Shown piece after piece: positions 25,047-34,019 of a DNA stretch of 64,000 bases. The stretch spans positions 124,001 to 188,000 of the forward strand of contig NZ_JATV01000006.1 of NCBI RefSeq assembly GCF_000611675.1, in the 5' to 3' direction. Within the stretch, counting starts at the first letter, position 1, and the number at the start of each line of letters is the position of its first letter. The notes under the pieces are model-generated. The model worked only from the letters and a program-made list of their open reading frames with translations, made no database searches and had not been told where the DNA came from. The stretch is from Flavobacterium succinicans LMG 10402. GTDB lineage: Bacteria; Bacteroidota; Bacteroidia; Flavobacteriales; Flavobacteriaceae. Position numbers and translations under genes: made by a program.

Positions 25047-27275
25047 ATGAACTTAAAAACAAAACTTTTACTGTTATTTATCAATGGAATTATTTCCTTA
25101 ACTACTAGTATGGCGCAATCTAATACCATCCAAATTTCGAATCAGCAAAAAAAAGTAGCCATCACCTACTCTTGCGCTGAATCCAAATTCGCTGCTGAAA
25201 TACTCTATTCGTTTGTAGAAAAATCATTTCCCAACACTTTTGAAATAAGCAACACTAAAACGTCTAATAACGATACTACAATTATTCTTGAGATAGAAAA
25301 AAAGAATAAAGAATTAAAAGATCAAGAGTTCATACTAAAAAGTAACACTCTAAGTATTTCTTTACTTGCTACCAATTTAAAAGCGTTAAAATATGCGGTA
25401 TATACATTGTTAGAAAAATGGGAATTTAGAAAATTCAGCAGTACTGTAACCTATGTACCCAAACCAATATCGTTTTCTTTTCCTCAAAACTTTTACCAAA
25501 AGTACTCGCCATCGTTTACCTACAGATACCTGCTTTATCCTGATTGCTATGATGAATCCTTTAGAGAATGGCACAAACTTGATTGGCACCAAGACGACTT
25601 TGGCCTTTGGGGACACACCTTTGATCGCCTAGTCCCTCCCAAAGACTTTTTCAAAAAAAATCCTAAGCTATTTGCACTTTACAATGGGAAAAGAAGAGCT
25701 GAATCCCTATGCATGACCAATGATACTGTCGTAAAACTAGTCTCCGACTATTTAAAAAAGGAAATAGACCAAAAGCCAAATGCCAAATTTTTTTCTATTA
25801 GCCAAAACGATGATGTGATACATTGTGAATGTCAAAAATGTAAAGATTTAAATTCAAAACACGGAGGTCCTCAGGGCGCTCTCTATCATTTTTTGAATGT
25901 AATCGCAAAAAAGTATCCAAAAATACAAATAAGTACTTTGGCCTATTTACACACTTTCAATCCTCCCACTAATCTAACTATAGCTCCTAATATTACCACT
26001 ATATTCTGCCCAATAGAAATGGATCGTGGTCTTCCTATATCTCTAGAAAACAGAAATAAATCTATTGCCAATACGCTGAATCGATGGGGAAAAACCAACA
26101 AAAATGTATTGGTTTGGGATTATACCGTTCAATTTTCAAATTATTTGTCTCCTTTTCCAAATCTTTCGTATTGTAAAGAAAACTACACAAAATTCAAAAA
26201 AAGTAATGTAAAGGGAGTATTTGTTCAAGGCTACGCAGATGTACCAGGAGACCTTTCTGAACTAAGACAATATCTTCTAGCAAAACTACTTTGGGATACC
26301 AATATCGATGTTCAAACCACAACCGCCGATTTTCTGAGAGGATATTATGGAAAAGCAGCCAATTCTATCCAAGAGTATTTAAATCTACTTTCGTCAAATC
26401 AAAAAAAATCAAAAGCCTATCTCGATATTTATTCTGGTCCTATACAAAACAGAAATACGTATCTCACACCAGAAGCAATGGATCAATATGATCAAATTTT
26501 GGAAGAGGCTTTAAATGCTGTCACAAATGATAACCTTATCAAATCTAGAATAGAAAAATTAAGACTCTCCCTAGAATACGTTTATTTCGAACAGTCTAAA
26601 TTTTATGGTACCGATGCGCATGGCCTTTTTGTAAGTGATGAAAATGGTAAAAAAATGGTTAGAAATGGACTTACCGAGAGAGTGCTTCAATTTAGCCAAC
26701 AATGCAATAAAATGGGCATCTATGAATTAAGTGAAGGAGGAATTTCGCCAAATAAATATTATGAAGATTGGTTGGTGATTAGTAAAAATACCACCCAACA
26801 TTTGGGAGAAAAAATGAAAATCAATATACTAACATCTCCAGCCCCTGAATATGCAGGCAAAGGAGCACAAGAATTAATGGATGGCATAAAAGGGTATCAT
26901 GATTTTAACATCAATTGGATGGGTTGGTATGGCACAAACCCAGAAATAGAAATCAATCCCAATGCGATAGCGTTCAATACCATAAAAGTAACGTTCCTAG
27001 AAGATCAAAGACATTGGATTTTTCCGCCCAAAGCTTTGACGATTTTGGGGCTAAAAAACAAGCATTGGGAGACAATCACCACTAAAAAAGGAGAACCTAT
27101 AATTGAAAATTATGATATTACACCTAAAACATGGGAAATAACAAATCCTAATTTTAGAAAATATAAAAAAATTAAATTAGTCATTCAAAATCAAGAAACA
27201 GTGCCTAGTTGGCGTTTTCGTAAAAACAAAAAACCAATGATAATGTTGGATGAAATCGAAGTTTTTTTGAATTAA
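25047..27275 (+). CDS. DUF4838 glycoside-hydrolase-like secreted protein
   Basis: A 742-residue protein with signal peptide (1-24). Residues 28-130 form an alpha-glucuronidase/hexosaminidase-like N-terminal domain (LKALKYAVYTLLEKW). Residues 150-440 are the DUF4838 region, with a TIM-barrel pattern and conserved FSISQNDDVIHCECQKC, YHFLNVIAKKYP and VFVQGYADVPGDLSELRQYL blocks. A helical segment follows, and a C-terminal F5/8-type beta-sandwich (about 595-740, APEYAGKGAQELMDG). DUF4838 proteins are predicted glycosidases without demonstrated specificity. In this operon it could trim or release the exported polymer, as the hydrolase domain of PgaB does for PNAG. That is inference from context. 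Confidence 0.78.
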   Translation: MNLKTKLLLLFINGIISLTTSMAQSNTIQISNQQKKVAITYSCAESKFAAEILYSFVEKSFPNTFEISNTKTSNNDTTIILEIEKKNKELKDQEFILKSNTLSISLLATNLKALKYAVYTLLEKWEFRKFSSTVTYVPKPISFSFPQNFYQKYSPSFTYRYLLYPDCYDESFREWHKLDWHQDDFGLWGHTFDRLVPPKDFFKKNPKLFALYNGKRRAESLCMTNDTVVKLVSDYLKKEIDQKPNAKFFSISQNDDVIHCECQKCKDLNSKHGGPQGALYHFLNVIAKKYPKIQISTLAYLHTFNPPTNLTIAPNITTIFCPIEMDRGLPISLENRNKSIANTLNRWGKTNKNVLVWDYTVQFSNYLSPFPNLSYCKENYTKFKKSNVKGVFVQGYADVPGDLSELRQYLLAKLLWDTNIDVQTTTADFLRGYYGKAANSIQEYLNLLSSNQKKSKAYLDIYSGPIQNRNTYLTPEAMDQYDQILEEALNAVTNDNLIKSRIEKLRLSLEYVYFEQSKFYGTDAHGLFVSDENGKKMVRNGLTERVLQFSQQCNKMGIYELSEGGISPNKYYEDWLVISKNTTQHLGEKMKINILTSPAPEYAGKGAQELMDGIKGYHDFNINWMGWYGTNPEIEINPNAIAFNTIKVTFLEDQRHWIFPPKALTILGLKNKHWETITTKKGEPIIENYDITPKTWEITNPNFRKYKKIKLVIQNQETVPSWRFRKNKKPMIMLDEIEVFLN

Positions 27276-27288
27276 AACCCCATTTGAT

Positions 27289-27660
27289 ATGAATACAATT
27301 CCAAACCTATTGATTATTGAAAATGATACCATGACTTCGGATATTTTGTCAATTATTCTAGAAAGAGAAAAGTTTAATTTAACCATCGCCAAAGATGGGA
27401 ACGAAGCCATTTCACTGGTACAAAAAAAACCATTCGACTTGATATTAATAGCAATACTCATTCCGCCACGATCAGGATTAGAAGTTATCAATTACCTAAG
27501 TAAAAACTATCCCAACATTCCGATCGTAGCCCTTTCCAACTTGGCAGACGAAGAAAAAACAGTTGAAGAAGCCTTTCAATTAGGTGTTTCAGATTTTATT
27601 GCCAAACCATTCAATCCCAACGAACTTTTACTACGAATAAAGCGTTTATTGAAAAAATAA
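27289..27660 (+). CDS. Degenerate response-regulator receiver domain (pseudo-receiver)
   Basis: A stand-alone 123-residue receiver fold without output domain. The phosphorylation site is lost: the segment that normally reads DLILLD is DLILIA, so the acceptor Asp is Ala55. The acidic pocket is also changed to Glu11-Asn12 instead of Asp-Asp. The switch Ser83 (VALSN) and Lys106 (IAKPFNP) remain. It therefore cannot be phosphorylated in the usual way and probably acts as a protein-interaction module. It ends the five-gene exopolysaccharide operon, 14 bp after the DUF4838 gene, which suggests control of the synthase or HEAT protein. The partner is unknown. Confidence 0.82.
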   Translation: MNTIPNLLIIENDTMTSDILSIILEREKFNLTIAKDGNEAISLVQKKPFDLILIAILIPPRSGLEVINYLSKNYPNIPIVALSNLADEEKTVEEAFQLGVSDFIAKPFNPNELLLRIKRLLKK

Positions 27661-27784
27661 TCAAAAATCATCTCACAAAAAGCAGGAGTCTGCATGATTA
27701 CATCTGATCTAATTATGTTATTCTGATCCTATTCATTTACATAAACCACTGAATAACAACACAAAACAAGACCAAAAAAAAGTG

Positions 27785-27792
27785 TACCTTTG
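27785..27792 (+). promoter_or_regulatory. -7 box of DEAD-box helicase gene
   Basis: TACCTTTG matches TAnnTTTG, 17 bp before the ATG at 27810. Confidence 0.55.
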
Positions 27793-27809
27793 CAAAAAAA
27801 TTAATACAA

Positions 27810-29162
27810 ATGAGTACTTTCGAGCAATTTAACCTTCCTAAATCTTTACAAAAAGCAATTGATGAAATAGGATTCACTTCTCCTACTCCCATTCAGGAAA
27901 AAACCTTTTCGGTAATTATGTCAGGAAGAGATATGATGGGAATTGCACAAACCGGAACAGGTAAGACCTTTGCTTACTTAGTGCCGCTTTTAAAACTATA
28001 TAAATTTACCAACACCAATACTCCTAAAATCGTAATCTTAGTTCCTACTCGAGAATTAGTAGTACAAGTTGTTGAAGAAGTTGAAAAATTAACCCAATAC
28101 ATGTCGGTTAAAACCCTTGGAATCTTCGGTGGAGTTAACATCAATACTCAAAAAAAAGCCATCTATGAAGGTGTTGACATCTTGGTGGGAACACCTGGTA
28201 GAATGATGGATTTGGCTTTAGATGCCGTAGTCCGTTTTGACGAAACACAAAAATTAGTGATTGATGAGTTTGACGAAATGCTCAACTTAGGTTTTAGAAC
28301 ACAGTTAACCGCCTTATTGGCGATGATGAAAACTAAAAGACAGAACATTTTGTTTTCGGCCACCATGACCGATGAAGTGGATGCTGTATTGAATGACTAT
28401 TTTGATTTCCCAGAAGAAGTAACGCTTGCAGCTTCAGGAACACCATTGGAAAACATTTCCCAAATAAGTTACAATCTTCCTAACTTCAACACCAAAATCA
28501 ATCTTTTACAGCATTTACTAGAAAATAATGAGGACATGAGCCGCATTTTAGTATTTGTAAACAACAAAAAGATTTCGGACATGCTTTTTACCAGAATGGA
28601 CGAAGTATTTGAAGGGCAATTTGGTGTGATCCACTCCAACAAATCCCAAAATTACCGTTTGAGCACCATGGCCGAATTTCAGCAAGGAAACTTACGCGGG
28701 CTAATTACTACCGATATTATGGCTAGAGGTTTGGACATTTCAAACATTACTCATGTTATCAATTTTGAAATGCCGGAAATGCCAGAATTGTACATGCACC
28801 GTATTGGTAGAACCGGTAGAGCCGACGCTACAGGAACAGCCATCAGTTTTGTAACTCCACGTGAAGAAGAATCAAAGATAGAAGTCGAAGTCTTGATGAA
28901 CATGGAATTACCCATCGCTGATTTTCCAGAAGAAGTCGAAATCTCCACCAAACTCATCGAACCCGAAAAAGATCGCCAACCTATTAAATTCCTAATGAAA
29001 AAGGTGAAATTAGAGGGTGATGGCGCTTTTCACGAAAAAAGCAAAAAGAATAAAAAAGTTAATTTGGGAGGACCTGGGGTAACCAAGAAAAAAACACATG
29101 GCTCCGTAAACCGAAACATGCTTAAAACCAGAAATAAAAAACGCAAAGACTCCAATAAATAA
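27810..29162 (+). CDS. DEAD-box RNA helicase (with DEFD motif II)
   Basis: A 450-residue helicase. The Q-motif (FEQFNLPKSLQKAI ... TPIQ), motif I AQTGTGKT, Ia PTRELV, Ib TPGR, III SAT, IV FVNNKK, V TTDIMARGLD and VI HRIGRTGR are all present. Motif II reads DEFD (residues 152-155) rather than DEAD; the Asp and Glu that bind magnesium are kept. The C-terminal tail (about 385-450) is strongly basic, with runs such as KSKKNKKVNLGG, probably for RNA binding. A role in ribosome assembly or cold RNA remodelling is likely but not specific. Monocistronic, followed by a long-stem hairpin. Confidence 0.93.
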   Translation: MSTFEQFNLPKSLQKAIDEIGFTSPTPIQEKTFSVIMSGRDMMGIAQTGTGKTFAYLVPLLKLYKFTNTNTPKIVILVPTRELVVQVVEEVEKLTQYMSVKTLGIFGGVNINTQKKAIYEGVDILVGTPGRMMDLALDAVVRFDETQKLVIDEFDEMLNLGFRTQLTALLAMMKTKRQNILFSATMTDEVDAVLNDYFDFPEEVTLAASGTPLENISQISYNLPNFNTKINLLQHLLENNEDMSRILVFVNNKKISDMLFTRMDEVFEGQFGVIHSNKSQNYRLSTMAEFQQGNLRGLITTDIMARGLDISNITHVINFEMPEMPELYMHRIGRTGRADATGTAISFVTPREEESKIEVEVLMNMELPIADFPEEVEISTKLIEPEKDRQPIKFLMKKVKLEGDGAFHEKSKKNKKVNLGGPGVTKKKTHGSVNRNMLKTRNKKRKDSNK

Positions 29163-29180
29163 GAGCAAAAAATAAAAAGT

Positions 29181-29225
29181 AAGCCACGAATTCACAAATT
29201 AATAAAATGGGTGAATTCGTGGCTT
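29181..29225. repeat. Long-stem intergenic hairpin
   Basis: A perfect 15-bp stem (AAGCCACGAATTCAC at 29181 with GTGAATTCGTGGCTT ending 29225) and a 15-base loop. It lies between converging helicase and lactonase genes. The stem is not followed by a strong T-run, so it may be a repeat unit rather than a standard terminator. Confidence 0.7.
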
Positions 29226-29251
29226 TAACTTGATATTTTGTTTTCAACAGA

Positions 29252-30367
29252 TTACAATCGCTTTTCAAAAAGCAAATGAACCGGTTCGCACACCGAAATC
29301 CTCTTCTCTGAATCCGTTAAACTTCCCGTTTCTTTATCGCGTTTAAAAATCACTACTTCGTTACTAAACTGATTAGCCACCAACAATAAATTACCCGTTG
29401 GATCAATCACAAAGCTTCTTGGCCCTTTACCCAAAGTACTTACCGTTTCTTTAAACTCTAATTTCCCGTTTTTCAACACCTTAAAAACAGAAATCGTATT
29501 GGCTTCCCCTCTATTAGTTGCGTACAAAAACTTACCATCTGGCGATAATAAGATAGCAGCTGCACGAAAATCACCAGTATAATCTCTTGGCATTACCGAG
29601 GTGTCATCCAGCAAAATCAATTCCCCTTTCAAAAAACTATACGTCAACAAACCACCATCTAGTTCGTTCAAAACATACACAAATTTCCCATCTTCACTAA
29701 ACGTTAAATGTCGCGGCCCAGCACCTGGTTTCATGCTCACACTTCCCTTAAAGGTCAAAATATCTTTACTCGCATCGGCATTATAATTGTACACATAAAT
29801 TTTATCCGCCCCCAAATCAACAGCCAAAACATACTTATGATCTTCAGAAAAAGCCACCATATGCAAGTGTGACGCTTCTTGACGCTCTTTATTCGGACCA
29901 CTACCAGAAAGTTGTACCACTTGCTTAGCATCTGTCAAACTACCATCCACATTCTTAAAAAACACCGTAATACTGCCACCTGAATAATTGGCTGTAATCA
30001 CATTTTTATCATCTGTAATCAAGTAACAAGGATCCGCTCCTTTAGTAGCCTGCTTATTCAGCATAATAATTTTTCCCGCTTTGCCATCGTAATTAAATGA
30101 AGTCACAGTACTAGAATTACCTGATTCATTAACCGCATACAAATGCTTATTATCTGACGAAAGAGCCAAGAAACTCGGATTTTGAATATTAACAGTCGAA
30201 CCATGCAATAACGAGTTTCCAGAATTTACTTCTAACTTGTAATTAAAAACACCTTTGTTCTCGCATTTATTGGTGTAGGTTCCTACCAATAAATGATACA
30301 AATTTTGTTGCGCTTGTACAGCCGTAAAAAAGAATAAAAAAGAAAATGATAACGCTTTAATTTTCAT
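29252..30367 (-). CDS. Lactonase family beta-propeller protein (6-phosphogluconolactonase-like), secreted
   Basis: A 371-residue protein with signal peptide (MKIKALSFSFLFFFTAVQAQ). The rest is a seven-bladed propeller of the Lactonase/YbhE family. Blade repeats are visible, such as NPSFLALSSDNKHLYAVNE, GPRHLTFSEDGKFVYVLNE and GPRSFVIDPTGNLLLVANQ. Cytoplasmic YbhE hydrolyses 6-phosphogluconolactone in the pentose-phosphate pathway; an exported member is more likely to act on other lactones or sugar-derived compounds, which is inference. Monocistronic. A palindrome CTAATCGATTAG at 30406-30417 lies upstream. Confidence 0.86.
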   Translation of the reverse strand: MKIKALSFSFLFFFTAVQAQQNLYHLLVGTYTNKCENKGVFNYKLEVNSGNSLLHGSTVNIQNPSFLALSSDNKHLYAVNESGNSSTVTSFNYDGKAGKIIMLNKQATKGADPCYLITDDKNVITANYSGGSITVFFKNVDGSLTDAKQVVQLSGSGPNKERQEASHLHMVAFSEDHKYVLAVDLGADKIYVYNYNADASKDILTFKGSVSMKPGAGPRHLTFSEDGKFVYVLNELDGGLLTYSFLKGELILLDDTSVMPRDYTGDFRAAAILLSPDGKFLYATNRGEANTISVFKVLKNGKLEFKETVSTLGKGPRSFVIDPTGNLLLVANQFSNEVVIFKRDKETGSLTDSEKRISVCEPVHLLFEKRL

Positions 30368-30405
30368 AACAATTGATTTTTGTAATTGAGGCTTTTGACC
30401 ATTAT

Positions 30406-30417
30406 CTAATCGATTAG
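30406..30417. promoter_or_regulatory. Palindromic site upstream of lactonase gene
   Basis: CTAATCGATTAG is a perfect 12-bp palindrome, about 40 bp upstream of the lactonase start. It lies downstream of the possible reverse-strand -7 box (30471-30478), where a repressor could block elongation. No regulator gene is adjacent, so operator function is a guess. Confidence 0.3.
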
Positions 30418-30601
30418 TAACTAAACCATCTCGATCCTGTATTTCCGATAGTAACGGTCAAATTTTGCTGCGAAAGTACAGCAATTTTCAAGAATTTGAA
30501 ACAAAATATTTCCTACTCAAAAACACCTATAATTTCCATCAGCATTGGTCACAAATTTGTATTTTTGAAAGCTCGTTCACTGGGCTACTCTTTTTTTTTA
30601 G

Positions 30602-30724
30602 GAGCATGAACAATTGGCCTTTTAACACACATCGTCCCGCTCTACGTTGTATCTTTTTTTTATAGTTAACCGGTTTGCACCTATTAACTATAAAAAAAAG
30701 GATGCCACTTCGATCGGGGCTAAA
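30602..30724 (-). repeat. Dispersed structured repeat, copy C (inverted)
   Basis: Read on the reverse strand it starts TAGCCCCGATCGAAGTGG, then CATCCTTTT, a long apical hairpin (TTATAGTTAA with TTAACTATAA), AAAGATACAACGTAGAGC and GGGACGATG. Like copy B it continues into GTTAAAAGGCCAATTGT and a TGCTC box. Confidence 0.75.
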
Positions 30725-30799
30725 TCATAACAATGGGCTTTATCAAAAAGCATTAAAACCAATACGCTTAATCTAATATTCAAGTAAAACCAACATAGA

Positions 30800-32728
30800 A
30801 TGCATTTCAAACACCCCGAAATTCTATATTTTTTATTCCTTCTCTTAGTACCTATTTTGGTGCATTTGTTCCAGTTGCGAAAATTTAAAACAGAATATTT
30901 TACCAATGTCCGTTTTCTAAAAAAACTAACCATCGAATCCAGAAAAAGTTCTAAAATCAAAAAAAGACTTTTATTGGCCACGCGCTTATTACTGCTCACC
31001 GGATTAATCTTGGCCTTTGCACAACCCTTTTTTGCTGCCAAAGACAGCAGCAATACCAACAACGAGTTGTACATCATTTTAGACAACTCCTTCAGTATGC
31101 AAGCCAAAGGCAATCGTGGCGAACTCCTAAAAAGAGCCGTTCAAGAACTACTAGAAGATACTCCTGAAAACACTACTTTTTCGCTTTTAACCAACGACCA
31201 AACGTTTTGGAACACGGACATCAAATCCATACAAAGTGAGTTACATCAAGTAAGCTACTCCGCAAAACCCTTTGACATCAACGAGCAATTAACCCAAGTC
31301 AACGCTCGTAAATCAGCCGTAAATAAAGACATCATCATCCTCTCAGATGCTGTTGGCAAGCCCCAAAAAACAGCTCAAAAAAAATCGGATCAACCCATAC
31401 CCTATTTCATTATATCCGAAGCTGAACAAAAAAACAATGTCGCGATTGATAGTGTTTACATTCATAAAACACTCGATAATTTTTATGAAATAACTGTAGC
31501 TTTACAGGCCTTCGGATCCGACTTTAGCCCCATTCCCCTAGCATTGTACAATCAAAACAAATTGATAGCCAAAACTATCGTCAACTTTGAAACCCCTAAG
31601 AAAAAGGTAAATTTCACCATTCCCAAACAAGAATTTCATGGTTATGCTACCATCAAGGACAAAGGCTTAACCTACGATAATGAATATTTTTTCAGCATCA
31701 GCAAAAACAAAAAAATTTCCGTTTTAAGTATAGGAGACACCCAAAAAAACAACTTTCTCTCTCGTATTTTCACCCCAGAAGAATTCAATTTCACGCCTAC
31801 TGAATTGCGCAGTTTGAATTACAACCTGATCGAAAACCAATCAACAATTATTCTCAACGAAGTAGCCGATATTCCACAAGCCTTACAAACAACACTGCAT
31901 TCTTTTGTGGCCAAAGGTGGGAATTTGGTGTTAATCCCCTCTGAAACTTCCGTACTTGAAACCACCAATTCGTTCCTAAAAACCTTAGGAAGTGTACAAT
32001 TGGCTGCGCTAAAAAATCAAGCCCAACAAATTACCAAAATCAATTTTGACCATCCTCTTTTTGGCGGTGTTTTCGAAAGTAAAACCTCTAATTTTCAATA
32101 TCCAAAAACCGAAAACAGCTTTGTTTTGAATAGCTCATATCCTTCCATTCTTTCGTTCGAGGATCAAACCCAATTTGTAACAGCTATTCCTAAATCCGTT
32201 GGAGCCGTTTTTGTTTTCGCTGCACCTCTAAATACGGACAATAGTAATTTTCAGCAATCACCATTAATTGTTCCGGTTTTCTATAAAATGGCCGTAACCA
32301 ACAACAATACCTTACTCAATGCAATAACGATTGGCAACAACATTCCGTTTTGGGCCACTACATCTTTGAGTAAAGAAGCCGTGCTGACCGTAAAAGGCAC
32401 CACAGAACAGTTTATACCCATACAACAAATGTTGGACAACAAAGTCAAAGTTACTTTTGCTGACCTACCACATACCTCTGGAAACTACAGCTTACAAAAT
32501 CAAAATAAAACCATAGAAAACCTCTCCTTTAATTATGCCAGAACGGAGAGCGATTTGAACCAAATCAACACCCAATGGACGTCGGATTTTGAAACAATTG
32601 ATAGTATCAAAAGCGTTTTCAACACGTTACAAATCAACAGAACAGACCATCAACTTTGGAAATGGTTTCTTATCTTTGCCCTAGCTTTTTTGCTAGCAGA
32701 AATGGCCATTATCCGATTTGTCAAATAA
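30800..32728 (+). CDS. BatA/vWA-domain membrane protein
   Basis: A 642-residue protein. The N-terminal BatA-type module has a first membrane helix (about 8-25), FKTEYFTNVRFLKKL, and a second helix (about 58-76). A von Willebrand A domain follows with MIDAS LDNSFSMQAKG (DxSxS, about residue 94) and IIILSDA. A long periplasmic beta region continues to a final membrane helix (about 620-638, WKWFLIFALAFLLAEMAII). The domain plan matches Bacteroidota Bat relatives thought to act in aerotolerance or envelope stress, but here it is separated from the usual BatB-E and MoxR genes. It heads an operon with a dihydroorotase-like gene 30 bp downstream. Confidence 0.8.
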   Translation: MHFKHPEILYFLFLLLVPILVHLFQLRKFKTEYFTNVRFLKKLTIESRKSSKIKKRLLLATRLLLLTGLILAFAQPFFAAKDSSNTNNELYIILDNSFSMQAKGNRGELLKRAVQELLEDTPENTTFSLLTNDQTFWNTDIKSIQSELHQVSYSAKPFDINEQLTQVNARKSAVNKDIIILSDAVGKPQKTAQKKSDQPIPYFIISEAEQKNNVAIDSVYIHKTLDNFYEITVALQAFGSDFSPIPLALYNQNKLIAKTIVNFETPKKKVNFTIPKQEFHGYATIKDKGLTYDNEYFFSISKNKKISVLSIGDTQKNNFLSRIFTPEEFNFTPTELRSLNYNLIENQSTIILNEVADIPQALQTTLHSFVAKGGNLVLIPSETSVLETTNSFLKTLGSVQLAALKNQAQQITKINFDHPLFGGVFESKTSNFQYPKTENSFVLNSSYPSILSFEDQTQFVTAIPKSVGAVFVFAAPLNTDNSNFQQSPLIVPVFYKMAVTNNNTLLNAITIGNNIPFWATTSLSKEAVLTVKGTTEQFIPIQQMLDNKVKVTFADLPHTSGNYSLQNQNKTIENLSFNYARTESDLNQINTQWTSDFETIDSIKSVFNTLQINRTDHQLWKWFLIFALAFLLAEMAIIRFVK

Positions 32729-32758
32729 AAAAGTTTCAAAAAATAATCTTCTCAACCC

Positions 32759-34009
32759 ATGAAAATTCTCCTTAGAGCAGCCACTATTCTCGATTCTAAA
32801 AGTCCCTTTCATAACCAAACCTTGGATGTTTATATCCAAGACGGCTGGATAAAAAAAATAGGTCCCGAACTTCAAAATGACGGTGCACAAGAAATCCAGT
32901 TACCAAACTTACAAATCTCTACAGGTTGGTTTGATAGTAGTGTATCTTTAGGCGAACCCGGTTTTGAAGACCGAGAAACCATCAGCAACGGTCTGACCGT
33001 AGCTGCCAAGAGCGGATTTACTGCCATTGCGTTGCAGCCCAACTCGTTTCCGATTATTGACAATCAATCACAGATTAATTTCGTACGCAACAAAGCTCAG
33101 CATTCTGTAACACAACTTTATCCAATTGGCGCCCTTACAGTAGGAAGCGAAGGAAAAGACATGGCAGAATTATACGATATGAAGAAAGCAGGAGCGATTG
33201 CCTTTGGTGATTATAATAAAAGTTTGGACAACGCTAATTTGATGAAAATCGCTTTGCAATACGTACAAGATTTTGATGGCCTTGTCATCGCTTTTGCACA
33301 AGATGAAAAAATCAAAGGAAACGGAGTCGCCAACGAAGGCTTAGCTTCTACCCGATTAGGTTTAAAAGGAATTCCAGCTTTGGCCGAAGAATTACATATT
33401 GCTAGAAACTTATTTCTATTAGAATACACCGGTGGAAAACTTCATATTCCTACCATCTCTACTCAAAAATCGGTAGCTTTAATTAAAGAAGCTAAAGCTA
33501 AAGGACTAGCCGTAAGCTGTAGTGTGAGTGTGCATCATTTAGTATTAAACGAAGACTTACTCGATGGCTTTGATACCCGTTACAAAGTCAGTCCACCGCT
33601 TAGAAGCGAAGCAGACAGAAAAGCTCTAATAGAAGGCGTTCTCGACGGAACGATAGACATGATTACTTCCGATCACAATCCAATTGATATTGAACACAAG
33701 AAAATGGAATTTGATGGAGCCAAAATCGGAACCATTGGATTAGAAAGTGCGTTTGGAGCTTTATCTACCGTTTTGCCAACGCCTGTAATCATTGACAAAC
33801 TAACGGCTGGCAAAACCACTTTTGGAATTCCAGTAACAACAATTGAAGAAGGACAAATGGCCAATATAACCCTTTTCACTTCTGAAGGAGAAAGCGTTTT
33901 TGAGAAAGAAAACATCCTTTCCAAATCTAAAAATTCAGCCTTTTTAGGACAGCCGATGAAAGGAAAAGTGTATGGCTGTATTCACCAAAACCAAATTGTA
34001 TTAAATTAA
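32759..34009 (+). CDS. Dihydroorotase-like amidohydrolase lacking the HxH metal site
   Basis: A 416-residue protein clearly of the class I dihydroorotase fold (GEPGFEDRETI, GFTAIALQPNSFPIID, KVSPPLRSEADRKALIEG, MITSDHNPID). The key metal motif DxHxHxR is replaced: Asp59 is followed by SSVSLGEPG, so both His ligands (positions 61 and 63) and the substrate Arg are lost. The HAED motif reads AFAQD. One later His (LHIPTIST) and the SDHNP Asp remain. Such metal-site-less paralogues exist in other bacteria as non-catalytic partners of aspartate transcarbamoylase, so a true PyrC must be elsewhere. The same operon holds BatA, a small membrane protein and an esterase. Confidence 0.85.
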   Translation: MKILLRAATILDSKSPFHNQTLDVYIQDGWIKKIGPELQNDGAQEIQLPNLQISTGWFDSSVSLGEPGFEDRETISNGLTVAAKSGFTAIALQPNSFPIIDNQSQINFVRNKAQHSVTQLYPIGALTVGSEGKDMAELYDMKKAGAIAFGDYNKSLDNANLMKIALQYVQDFDGLVIAFAQDEKIKGNGVANEGLASTRLGLKGIPALAEELHIARNLFLLEYTGGKLHIPTISTQKSVALIKEAKAKGLAVSCSVSVHHLVLNEDLLDGFDTRYKVSPPLRSEADRKALIEGVLDGTIDMITSDHNPIDIEHKKMEFDGAKIGTIGLESAFGALSTVLPTPVIIDKLTAGKTTFGIPVTTIEEGQMANITLFTSEGESVFEKENILSKSKNSAFLGQPMKGKVYGCIHQNQIVLN

Positions 34010-34019
34010 ATTCAAAAAA

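Larger units (their letters stand above)
30368..30799. other. Intergenic region between lactonase and BatA genes (432 bp)
   Basis: No convincing gene. On the lactonase side there is the 12-bp palindrome CTAATCGATTAG (30406-30417) and, on the reverse strand, a near-match TACTTTCG (30471-30478) to the -7 box. From 30602 to 30724 it carries an inverted copy of the dispersed repeat. About 75 bp before the BatA start remain without a clear promoter match. Confidence 0.6.

Noticed and set aside
30465..30665. 66-residue forward reading frame in the lactonase-BatA gap
   Set aside because: It overlaps the inverted dispersed repeat and a reverse promoter region, has low-complexity Phe-rich composition and no recognisable domain or start context.
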